Assembly (NCBI RefSeq): GCF_963576615.1 | Contig: NC_088708.1 | Coordinates: 56,221,196-56,285,195, forward strand | Length of the DNA stretch: 64,000 nt | Origin: Watersipora subatra | Lineage: Eukaryota; Bryozoa; Gymnolaemata; Cheilostomatida; Watersiporidae | Reading direction: 5' to 3' | Shown here: positions 1 to 10,364 of the stretch, piece after piece | Layout of the letters: every line of letters begins with the position of its first letter | How positions within the stretch are numbered: position 1 is the first letter of the stretch | Made by a program: the position numbers and the translations under genes | The notes under the pieces: model-generated | Told to the model about the DNA's origin: nothing | Database searches by the model: none | What the model saw: the letters and a program-made list of their open reading frames with translations, nothing else

Positions 1-79
1 CAGGACTGAAACTTCTATGTATCTCTATATTTTGGAAGGAGCTAACAGAAATAAACCGAACTTGCGCTTTTATAAATTA

Positions 80-288
80 ACTAGATGAACGCCCTGCGTT
101 GCACAGGTAATAAAAAATAGCTTATAAACATTACCTTACCCACTACATTACCTTTAAACTACATTACCCGCAACTGTTTATAAGCTGTTCTTATTAAAAG
201 TCTAAATCCAGCTCATTTTTGTTCTATAACTAGACAGATGAACAGATAGACACTGAGATCTATATATAGATTAGACCAGGTTAGTCTC
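80..288 (+). repeat. SINE-A copy (degenerate)
   Basis: Resembles the other SINE-A copies in the window: a head with a GCGTTGC core followed by a run of A and GCTTATAAAC, and a tail with ACAGATGAACAGATAGACA ending in TATATATAGATT. The tRNA-like centre is missing or unrecognisable. Family membership rests on comparison within the window only. Confidence 0.5.
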
Positions 289-295
289 TGAGCAT

Positions 296-637
296 CATTA
301 TCCCCTGAATTGTCTAATCAATAAAGATATGTTATATATGACATTGAACAACAATTTAACCTTTCCTAAGGTCATAGCATCTTACACATAATTCTACCAA
401 AGGTTCATATAGTTATTAGTAATAATGTAAGGGTTAAATAAGGTAGTTGTACTTTGCTGGTCTTCACCTAGCTAAGAGTGTTATAATAAAGCTCACCCCG
501 CGCATACCTTGACTATAGACAAGTTAGTATACAATCGATCCTTGGTTGTTTATACTGGGCTATGTCTGGACATTGAAAAAAATGGACATGGAAAATTGAG
601 TGCTATACCGTACTATATATTACTGGACATTAACCAG

Positions 638-682
<45 letters not shown>

Positions 683-2090
683 CTTGGCTCATGGTCTAGT
701 TTGCTTCGAGTGGCTTGAACTGGTGATAATAATGTTCATAGCTATTTATACTGTCTCTTTGACATATTCCCAGGCTACAATATGGTACACTATGTATATA
801 AAGTATAAATGATGGAATAAAATATGTTTATACTGTACCATATTTTACAGATTTACGAGTTACAATAAGGTGGTAACTTATTGTAATAAGGTTTAGTATA
901 ATATTAATAGCAGTAATAATAACAAACAAAAATTACAATGTAGTGCTCAGGTGCATGCCTTGCTCGCGTCATCTGTTGCACGAGCTACCTATCTATCAAA
1001 GCTGTCATTCTTTAAACAGGCACAGCAGCATCGAATAATCATCCAAACCCCAAACATTGTCCGGACAATTAAAATTCTGGGAAAGTGATTCCAAAGATGC
1101 GAAGTTTGACTTGATTAGTTGGCATGTAGATATTTTCACCTGTATTGATACTCCATAACAGTTATGAAGGTCATGCATTCAAATTATAGGCTTCACAAAG
1201 CCATGACTTTAAAAAAAACTAATATATATTAAAGGTTTGTATTTGAGTGTGTGTATGGCCTATCACCTTTTACAACTTTATGCGGGGTCAGCAGAAGTGA
1301 AAGCCCGATTTGAAGGTTTCATTTGCAAATAATAAATCTAAAACAGACAGCAATTTAGAGATTAAGGATGAATTCCTTAAAGAGCCTGAACAACTAATGA
1401 TAGATCACAAATAGCAGAACCTTAACAATCTAGTCACCAGTGACAGGTCACCATATGCCCAGTCATAAGCACCAAAGCAAACTAGTCACTATTGTCAAAA
1501 TACCTGTCATTTCACTTTAGCAAAGTAGCAAAACTATTTATTTGAATAAAATAACTTATGGATAGCAGCCGCAATAAATATGAATCAACAAATTATTTTT
1601 GAAAAATTTTTAGAAAATAGATTTATTGCATTAGAAATATTTTTTGCTCAATGCAATTTATGTGTGTGCAAAGTTGTCTTCTCTATTAAATTGTGGAAGC
1701 AACTACACTTTTTAGGTAGAAGTGTATCATACTAAACAGGTGCAAAATTTTAATGGGCTTTTTAGATGAGCTGAAAATGGCTGGATGTACATAGGACTTG
1801 AATCTTCATTATTTTAAATAAAGGCCAATAATTGAGCAGATGTAGAAGGGTTTCTTGTGAAGGGTAACAGATTATTGCAAACATTTGCTTTCTAAAATGA
1901 ATAAAAAACCAGCTTCAATGAATAAAATCTTACTCAGATGATGACAATAATAAGGAGAAAAATGCTAAAACAGATAATCATACAGTGTCTTTCACATGCA
2001 TAGCTGCCTAGATGACTCATACATGTTATGTGACGCTTACTCACCCTTATGATTGTATGAGCGAGTGGGATTATTCTGGCTATGTATTAT
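296..2090. other. No gene seen
   Basis: AT-rich sequence with stop codons in all frames and no recognisable exon. The short reading frames around 509-812 are produced by the (AT)n run. Confidence 0.5.
645..681. repeat. (AT)n microsatellite
   Basis: About 18 perfect AT dinucleotides. Confidence 0.95.
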
Positions 2091-2097
2091 ACGTACC

Positions 2098-2215
2098 AAT
2101 ACACCGACAGTCCATTGCGTCGTAAGAAATTGTCAGATGTAATAGCTATGTGCACAAGTATTCCAAACATTTCAAGGCGGTTGATCAGCGCAGGTTTTAG
2201 AGTGTTGATTTGTAG
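2098..2215 (+). repeat. SINE-B fragment
   Basis: Matches the 5' part of SINE-B: an AGTC word, then CGTAAGAAATTGTCAG, then TGCACAAGTATTCCAAA, then a GTTGATCAGCGCAG word corresponding to the tRNA A-box-like segment. It is cut off by the TAG microsatellite that follows directly. Confidence 0.5.
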
Positions 2216-2218
<3 letters not shown>

Positions 2219-2264
<46 letters not shown>

Positions 2265-2265
2265 C

Positions 2266-2303
<38 letters not shown>

Positions 2304-2304
2304 C

Positions 2305-2366
<62 letters not shown>

Positions 2367-2367
2367 C

Positions 2368-2453
<86 letters not shown>
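2219..2453. repeat. (TAG)n trinucleotide microsatellite
   Basis: About 78 units of TAG, interrupted three times by CAG. It abuts the SINE-B fragment to its left, so it may have grown from a SINE tail. The poly-Ser, poly-Tyr and poly-Leu reading frames across it are artefacts of the repeat. Confidence 0.97.
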
Positions 2454-2659
2454 ATGAGTAGTAGTATGTAGTGAGTAATGCATTTTATTTTACCTCCAAC
2501 CATGACTTCTGATGGAAGGACATGACGGCAGCACCAATAGTATAATTCTGGAGGAGAAACCTTTGAGCCATGGATAGGAGTTATACCATGCCATGCATTG
2601 TAAGACAACTCTGTGGGAATTCCACAGTCGACTTATAGATAACAAACTGTTTAAATGTT

Positions 2660-4430
2660 CATTTTTTTAAATTCAGCTGTACAGTGTTTTTAGTGACATG
2701 CAAGGAAAATTTTGATGATAAATGTTCACTTTGTGGGTGAACACAATGTTTGTAACATACCAATCGTTGTCGCCAAAAATCTTTTTTGCATGTGTAATAA
2801 GAAAATTGTAAAGCAGCCGTAAATTGTAAAGTGTGTTCACTTTCCCTTCAAATTCTCTTCCAAACAGGTATACATTTAGTTCAATATCAATTTCATGAAA
2901 TCCATATCGATTTGAGATGCCTCTTCTATCACTACCTACTCATGCCTTCCATTGCAGCCAAGCCTTTACTGTGTGTGCTGTCAGCATCATTACAAGAGTA
3001 CTAAGCCTTGGAAGTGAATCATTTTCAAGGTTCAACAGTTCTTTGACAGCTTCGCAATTATACATGTTTATGACCAATCATTTTGGTTTTCATCAAAATC
3101 ATTGTGACAGTTTGTCAGCGTGACAATAATTGCTGTCATTTTGTTCCAATCAATGTTCTGTTGCCTGCTTTAGTTTCTGCCATCCTTTGCCATCTATCAC
3201 AGCCAAACCCACGTTCTTCATATTCCTCTTGACGGTGTCATTTCATTATTGATATAGAACTCCCTGATTGGACTTTCCTTCTGACAACAGTTCTCAGGGC
3301 AGGGAAGTCATGTTCCATTCTCAACATGTCAGAGTCATCTCAAACCTTTTTGGGTAAACAATGTTCTAACCTCTACTAATTCACAAAACGGGTGAAAAAA
3401 TCCACTAGCTACTTTTCCTTCAAAATTGCTTTGACCTTGACCGATTAATCAATAGTTACGATATAAATTTGCGAGCGAGGAATAGTTTGTGCCTGCAGTC
3501 ATTTGGTAGACCCAAAACTACTGCATGTTACTATTCTAATAGATGTTGTTAAATTAACAGCTAATATTCTCAAATATTTCATAAAATGCAGCAAATGTAG
3601 TTGTAACACAATTCTAGCATTAAAGGTTGAATATGCTAAAAGATGCAGAACCGCTAAATATGTTGACATACAGTTTAGGCAAAAATACTTACACAAAATA
3701 AAATGTAAGTTAATAAACAAAAGATCTTCAGTACAAGTTTATTGTGCTCAAAAATGCCTAAAAATGATGGTGGAGGGTCAAATTTTAGAGGTAAGTTACT
3801 AAAGGGCAGCTGTGACCTACTGGGACCTAGTGACCTAGATTGCCTGACCTGCGAACAACGAGTTGAGGTTTAATTCGCAAAGGGTACTAGAGGTAACAGG
3901 AATGGCATCAAACCTTAAATTGCTCTCTTCAACAGAGCACATCTTCAGTCGCCAAGGTTTTTTTTTGCCACTGTACTCAGACATGTCCAGCCAAAATAAC
4001 AAAGCCAATCTTTCTGCAACGATGCTCTTGAAAACATGCACAGCTTCTGCATGCGGTAAGCTAAGCAGATATAACACTCGATCTTGAAGGGATTACTGAC
4101 AGGTGAAAAAGAATGAGTGGGTGAAAGTAAATTTTTATAGGCACAGTATATGCCTCCGTCAGCTTAGACAGGTGAAATTTGATATTCTACTATTATCTTT
4201 TAAGGCAGACACTAAAAACATTGCACACTTGCATAAAATTTAATAGTTTTCTACAACTCGTTACAAATTTCAAATGACAGCTCATTATACACAAGAAAAA
4301 CATCATTAGAGAAAAGACCAGATTGCTTTAGATCAATAAGGTAACTAGCATTACTAAAACTCATTTGAAGATCTTGAATTGTAGTGGGTGAGAATAATCT
4401 GATTTTGTAAGAAACGCTCTCAAGTTCACA
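2660..4430. other. No gene seen
   Basis: Reading frames of up to 99 codons occur (3503-3802 +, 3835-4077 -), but none has flanking splice signals or a recognisable motif. Nothing else stands out. Confidence 0.45.
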
Positions 4431-4436
4431 GACATG

Positions 4437-4600
4437 ATTTCTGTCACGTGATTGGGCAATGAGCTGTGTCACGTGATTGGACAACGGGCTATTACATGAT
4501 TGGGCAATGAGCTGTCACATGATTGGGCAATGAGCTGTGCCATGATTGAGGAATAAACTGTCACTCTGTCACGTGATTGGGTAATAAGCTGTCATGCACG
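4437..4600. repeat. 23-bp repeat carrying CACGTG and ATTGG
   Basis: Five or six degenerate units of TCACGTGATTGGGCAATGAG plus a short linker. At least three units keep the palindromic E-box CACGTG next to ATTGG, the reverse of a CCAAT box; others have CATG instead. No gene start is visible close by, so a regulatory role is inference. Confidence 0.8.
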
Positions 4601-4861
4601 ATGCTCACCATTCAGCCTTTTCATGAATATTTTATTCTGGGAAGTCCTTACTCGTGAATCAAATGAAACGACGTCGAACACACCTTGCGACTATCTCTGT
4701 CTGATTAAAAGTTTTCTTAGATTAAACTGTCTGTCAGCCATGATATTGAGAAAGCATCGGAGTGGCATTTGTATGTTGAGTGTTTTATTGCTAAAAGTTA
4801 AAAGACTATCTACCATATTTACTCACAAGTGCTGCAAGATTATATTCGACCTCTATTAGTG

Positions 4862-5250
4862 TAATCTATATATATTTCTCAAAGTATGTCCGTATGTATG
4901 CATTCCAACTATAGCTATTAAAATCTTGAAATAAAGAATCCGACCGAAGAAGATTTGATCTCAGACCCGACCATTCCCAAGCCCTACCCAATAGGCCACA
5001 GAGAATGAGTCGATAGCTTGCCGATATAAGTCGCTATATGAGAGCACATACTCAATGGCTTTGTATACCACGCAGGGTGATTGAATAGGTAAGTGATTGT
5101 CATTAGTTAACTTACTAAAATTTTCCATTGGCAATCTGCCAGGCTAATAGCAAGTGGCAGGCAACTCTCATTACTTCTTATTGTTTCTAAGCTGATTTTT
5201 ATAAGCTGATTTATAGACTGTTTATAAGCTGATTTTACAGCTAGTTAAAA
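4862..5250 (-). repeat. SINE-A copy with tRNA-like centre
   Basis: Read on the minus strand it contains a Pol III A-box-like segment (TGGCCTATTGGGTAGGGC), a B-box-like segment (GGTCTGAGATCAAATC), the word TTTTAATAGCTATAG and a tail TTTGAGAAATATATATAGAT. The head, with GCTTATAAAC-type words, lies near 5180-5240. This is one of the better-preserved copies. Confidence 0.65.
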
Positions 5251-5267
5251 ATATAAATATTACATAT

Positions 5268-5460
5268 ACTAGTACCCTGGCAATCTCGTGCACTGCGACA
5301 GATCATCAGGTGAGCCGTTAAAACCTAGAGAATAACTAGGGGCACAATTATCCAGCAATGCCTAGTGTTGCTGACTGGTTTAGATGTTCACGCTTTGGGC
5401 TAGCAAGCCCAACATTGTGAGCTTAAACCTTGGGTGATGCAATCTTTCTTTCCAACTGCT
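5268..5460 (+). repeat. SINE-B copy
   Basis: Begins with TACCCTGGCAATCTCGTGC and GATCATCAGGTG, followed by a degenerate tRNA-like segment ending in GAGCTTAAACC. It directly follows the SINE-A copy to its left. Confidence 0.55.
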
Positions 5461-5599
5461 CTCAGCCGAAACAGCTCCGAAACAGTTATTATTGAAAGTA
5501 AAGATTAATGGAATACTTGTAACTGGTTGACCGGTAAGGGTCAAGAACTAGTAGCAATAAACAAACTTCCTATTCCAGCTACTAATCTTACAGTATTCT

Positions 5600-6130
5600 A
5601 TGCTAAAACTCATTTCTGAGTTAAAAATCTACATAATAGTTTATATCGGTATGTTAACAAAACCATTAAAAAGGAAACAAGGTCTTGCTATATGCAGAGT
5701 TCTTTTGGTCACAAAAGTGACTTTTGTATTTTTGTACTTAAAAGCTGTTGGCACAATTTGTGTAAAATATGACATACCTGAAGCCTCTAGAGCTATTTTT
5801 GCTGCTGCTGAAGACTATCAAAATAACAACCGACTTTCAAAGTTAGATTTGATAGATAAGAACTGGTTATTCCAAGGCATGTTCAGGACCTAACATAGAC
5901 CAAGGCCTGTCATGTAACTTTTATACGAAAATAGGTAGCAGCAGTGACCATAACCGCTTTGATTTTGAGTGCAGTGACAAAACAAGAAACAGCTGTAAAC
6001 AGCCACATGTTTATTCACTCTATTTTGGTAAGAGATCTAATGCAGATGATAAAGCGAAATATGACGAATGTACAGAAACACAAAGGCTGAATGATCTACA
6101 TGGTTCCGCAAGAAGAGCCTATATTCACTA
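5600..6130 (+). pseudogene. Decayed coding fragment, possibly transposon-derived
   Basis: Two overlapping frames look protein-like. The first, to 5893, contains KYDIPEASRAIFAAAEDYQ and LIDKNW. The second, about 5856-6130, contains IDQGLSCNFYTKIG and three cysteines. They lie in different frames, so there is either a frameshift or an intron. The first part loosely recalls a widespread invertebrate repeat-encoded protein with a C-D-R-Y-G-V-S-D-R-A-A-A-type helix followed by a V-I-D-K-basic segment; I cannot name the family. There is a donor-like GGTAAGAG at 6028 and an acceptor-like TTCAG before 5887, so an exon of an unknown gene is an alternative. Confidence 0.28.
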
Positions 6131-7215
6131 GTGCTGCATGACTAGCTTTCTAGTTAATACGAGTAAGCCAGAAATAGTTTTCTAGGAAATCTTGCAACAA
6201 AGATTTTTTAGTAAAAATAAGAATGAATGTCCTATTTTGTTAGGAACCAAATATTCAGTGCTTTACACAAGACTTTTAGTCATGTCTTTGTGCAGTAAAC
6301 CAGGAAAGTTAAAACACAAAAACTAGCCAATGAGATAGTATGTTAGAAAAGGTTGGATTAACACTTTGTGGCTGCCTTTTTGTTGCAGTCATTAATTGTT
6401 TGTCATTTCTCATGTGTCATCATCAGCTTTCAGACCTCTTTTAATCAAATGGTTTTTCTCGTTCTATAATAGCTGCCAATAATAGATAATCTTTCACTCT
6501 TTCTCTTGCTACCTAATCAGTTGGTGAGGACAGTACTAACCAGCTGACAAAGATATCGTATCGCCTCTTCCAAGTTCACTTAATGTCAAGGCCACATTGG
6601 CTTTTATATAGTACATTTTATTTAACAGATACATGTAACTGTGAACCAGGCAGCAAATGTTTGATGCTTTGGTACTTTTACATTTGTAACAGCGCTCACC
6701 CTTATCAAGGGTGGCATCAAAGTGACAAAGCTTTTTTCCAGGCTGAAAAACTGGTGTGTGAAAAATGGGTTGGGTTTGCTTGATGAAATAAGGTCGTTAT
6801 CGCATTGTAAGAACATAATTCTTCTTAAGTTATTATATTAGCACTTCCTTAAAAACTCCTACACCTGATACCTAACACCAAAACCTTGCCAATTTACATA
6901 ATAGAACAGTGTTATGCAAGTAAAGCTTTTTCTTTCAATAACATTATTTACTTTACTATTTTTTTTTGTTTATTTTTTTGTCTTAATTTTACTTGAACAA
7001 CATTGACCAGTAATAATAAAATTCATATCTTATTAGCTGTAAAATAGTTTGATTATTAAGGAAAGCTCCTTGGGTACATTGCGCTAACAGAAGACTTGCA
7101 TGATGTCATAGTACGCAATGTTAACAAAATGGCTACAGTTGGTTTTGGAACAACTGGAATATTTTTTACACCGAGTCCTTCAACTATCTTCCATAGGCAG
7201 CAGTTACGATTATTA
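6131..7215. other. No gene seen
   Basis: Low-complexity AT-rich sequence and short chance reading frames. No splice-bounded exon was found. Confidence 0.45.
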
Positions 7216-7219
7216 GTTC

Positions 7220-7349
7220 ATGACAGCAGAAACAGACAACAGAGCTACCGAACCACCTTTAGTATTCGAGCCTTCAAACAAGGCCTTCAAGAGCAAAGAA
7301 TTTGTGAGCGAGAGTTTTTCAACTCTCGACACAGAAATGAATGTCGCAG
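7220..7349 (+). CDS. Candidate first exon upstream of the four-TM gene
   Basis: An ATG at 7220 opens 43 codons rich in E, T, S and N (MTAETDNRATEPPLVFEP at the start) and ends at a good donor, GCAG|gtgagc, in phase 1. It would suit an acidic cytoplasmic N-terminus for the membrane protein at 9266-10061. However, that exon is entered in phase 2, so the two cannot be joined directly. A small middle exon is needed, or the two are unrelated. Exon status is inferred from composition and the donor only. Confidence 0.4.
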
Positions 7350-7353
7350 GTGA

Positions 7354-8470
7354 GCTAGCTAGACAGAATAATACAATTTATTTTATTACCATTATTATTA
7401 TTTTATTACCATTTTATGCGCAGTGTTAATATTGCAGTTCTGAAACTTAGGTTAGTTTGAGCATTTTGACTTGTATGAGCTGTGTGAACGCTTTCTAAGC
7501 CTCTCTAACACGAAAAGGTGGATGAGTCAATGTGAAAGATATTTATGATATTCAAAATAGTAAAAGGTTTGTTTCTTCATAGCCAGCTTTCTCACCATAC
7601 TCTGTTCAAACTCAGAAGAGAATTAAAAATAGACTAATTCATCATTATATTAACAACATTCTTTCATTTAACACCCTGAGCTATTTTTACAATAAATTGT
7701 TTATGTAAAATGTTTTGTCGGCACAGCCATTCCAAATTCAAAATCTACTAATATGATAAAAGTGTACTTTTAGGCACGATATTTGCTGTTGTAATAATGA
7801 GATAATTATCTGAAAATCTGTAACTACAAACATTTTAGCACTCATTTCAAGATCATCATTTTGGTTTGATTACAATAATTGAAACTATCAACTTGAACTT
7901 AGGCATTTGGAAATTAAGTAGAGAGAGAGGACGACTACACCTCAAAGAATTTCTACAGAAGCAAGTGTGTGTTATTAGCATATCATATAGGCTTTTCTAA
8001 CAAAAACAACAACCTTACGATGACCTTAATAGCTGCAGTGTTTACCAGCATCTATATGAGGAGTTGTCCCACTAGAGCGATGAGGGTAGATAGCTAAGCT
8101 ACTTCAAGGGAGAAATTGCAATTGTCCAACTGTTGGACTGTGATAGAACCTTATTCACCAGCAAATATAGTAGTATTAGCTTCCACATAGTAGTTTATAG
8201 CTTTCACATATAGCTATCACATAATAGTCTCCTAGCTGTAGGGCTGGCAATGCAATGCTGCAAGGCAATGGTAAGACAATGCAAGTCAGCTAGGACTGCT
8301 TGCTTTGGCTGACATTGATGATAAACTGGCAGCATTTAAGCAACTCCTCACTACCCAAGCATGATCAGTTGATGAGAAATAAACACAACTTACTTCCTGG
8401 AGTGAGAAGCATACTTAACAACTTCAAAATATTTAGAAAAAACTAGAGCGAGAGAGGCCAGTTTTATTAC
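7354..8470. other. No gene seen
   Basis: Probably intronic or 5' flank of the four-TM gene. No recognisable exon or element was found. Confidence 0.4.
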
Positions 8471-8475
8471 TTCTA

Positions 8476-8702
8476 CTAGCTGTGCCTCCCGGCGTTGCTC
8501 AGGTGTTAAAAATCAGCTAATAAACTAAATAAGCTAGTAATTCTAGAAGCTAGTTAATAGGCGCTAGGCTTCTAATGGTGGTAGGCCATGACTTTGTGTC
8601 AGCATGTTGTCCAACTATAACAGCTATTCTAATAATAGCTATAGCCGGAATGACAGACAGATATACGACATACAGACATACTTTGAGAAATATATATATA
8701 GA
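8476..8702 (+). repeat. SINE-A copy, centre deleted
   Basis: The head CTAGCTGTGCCTCCCGGCG followed by TTGCTCAGGTGTTAAAAATC and the tail with AGCTATAGCCGGAATGACAG and a TATATATAGATT end are clear. The tRNA-like centre is missing. Confidence 0.6.
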
Positions 8703-9265
8703 TTGGTGAGGTGAACAGAGCTTGAAATGTTCTAAGGTTCAAAGAAGGTTTATGCAAACCATATGAGTACACATATACGTGCGTATAATTACACATGTAG
8801 TGTGTGTATACCCATATGCATACATCTACATGTAGTGGTTGTAGTACTAGTAGGTTTACATGTACCCAATTATTCTAAGGCCTACATTGCGCACTGATTG
8901 GAATCTGCAATGGCACTCTACGCTATGCGATTCATGTATATACGAATGTTTTAAAAAATATGTTAGGCAATGGTTGTTGTCTCCACAAGATAAAGCTTGT
9001 TTCTGTAATTTCAATCAGGCTGCTTCATTTAGAAAAACACTTTCACAACATAAGACAGCTTAGAGTTTAAAAATTGTGGCTGACTTTTGCTTCTAATCTT
9101 AACTCAAAATGTATTTTTACTTTGCTGTTATGCATAACTAAATTTCTTTTTTTGTTTTTCAGAAAAAAAAGGAAAGCCGTCCAGTTTTTAATTTGTTTAT
9201 TTGTGCTCTTGAATTTAAGCGATTTATATAATCTTATAGCAACTAAATGGGTTTGTGATTAACAG

Positions 9266-10061
9266 GAAAAAGAAAGAGCAGGCGGATCCATACAAAAGGT
9301 TGGCAAGAACAATTGAACCATTTGGATTTCTGGCACTTGTCGGAGGCTTTCTAACTTGCTGTTGCGGATACGTTGCGGAATGGGCCCGCACCTTTCCTTT
9401 AGGAGACATTACTGCGCATACAATACAGCTAAGAATCTGTGGAGTAAGTGCTTTGGTTGTTGCTATCATTTTGCTCTCCGCTAGCCACTTGCTATATTAT
9501 AAAAACCAATACAAAAAGCCCAAGGAACGGCTCAACTATAAACGAGACGCAAAAGGCAAAGTACAGCAGGCGCCCAGAACCAGGAACTACCAGAACGATA
9601 GAAAGATACAACTGATTAAAACGGTCACGTCTGCCGACAGCACTTTCTGGCTCGGGATGCTACTTTGCGTGTTTAGCTTGCTATTGTTTTTCATTGGCTA
9701 CATAAGTGAATGGGCAAATACATTCCCAATAAGACTTGAAAGTGGCTCGAGACAAGTGTGTGGAATCTTGGGAATAATTGGTCAAGTGCTTTCCATAATA
9801 ATTATGTGGGCAGCTGACGCTATATCGACGTGGATTGAGACCAACGTTTTGATCATAGTCTTGCAACAAGACATAGCAACGGCAGAAGATTTGTTGATCA
9901 AGGAAAATGTGGGAAATGTTTTAAAGTTATCAAACGGAGAAATTAAAGAGGTAAAAGAACAATTTGACACTCATCTTCGTACCAGCCAGTTTCACGAGAA
10001 CCAAATGGAAACAAAGAAGTTACTACAAAGCGTTGCGGCAGCCCTACAACATCACAGTTAA
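9266..10061 (+). CDS. Four-pass membrane protein with internal duplication (terminal exon)
   Basis: An open terminal exon of about 264 codons, entered in phase 2 after an acceptor (GATTAACAG|G); TAA at 10059. In-frame sequence before 9266 is intron-like and there is no ATG at the start, so the true start lies upstream. The protein begins with a basic, charged stretch (KKKEQADPYKRL). Counting from the V codon at 9255, predicted membrane spans are at about 23-43, 61-82, 130-150 and 168-190, with a basic loop at 83-128 and a charged 78-residue tail. The two halves are similar: GYVAEWARTFPL (38-49) against GYISEWANTFPI (148-159), each followed by a cysteine-glycine pair at the next span (RICG, QVCG). 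No named family recognised. It lies tail to tail with the PAN-TPR gene; the stop codons are about 300 bp apart. Confidence 0.72.
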
Positions 10062-10364
10062 CGACACTCGCCGAAGTGAACTCTATAACAAAGATCTCAC
10101 TTGAGACAACTACTACCAGGGTTTTCAATGTCAAACAAACAAGGATGCAAAACTAGTAACTAAAATTCCATATTTCCACAAAAAGAACATCTTTATATGT
10201 AATATAAGATTATGTGTGTAATATATGATTATGTATATTCAACATGGCTGCATTGATACATCAAGTGTATAATATATATACGTCATACAAAATACATTGA
10301 AATTTCTAGATATAATATAACGAGAATATAGAAAAATGAGTAGAGTTAGTAAAATAGAGAGCAC

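Noticed and set aside
2087-2608. Poly-Ser, poly-Tyr and poly-Leu reading frames
   Set aside because: They exist only because a TAG/CTA trinucleotide repeat keeps frames open.
3503-3802. 99-codon plus-strand frame
   Set aside because: Has no ATG start, and there are no junctions or recognisable motif; the opposite strand is open too.
9255-9265. GTG at 9255 as the start of the four-TM protein
   Set aside because: An acceptor AACAG lies just after it and GTG is not used as a start in animal genes; the exon begins at 9266.
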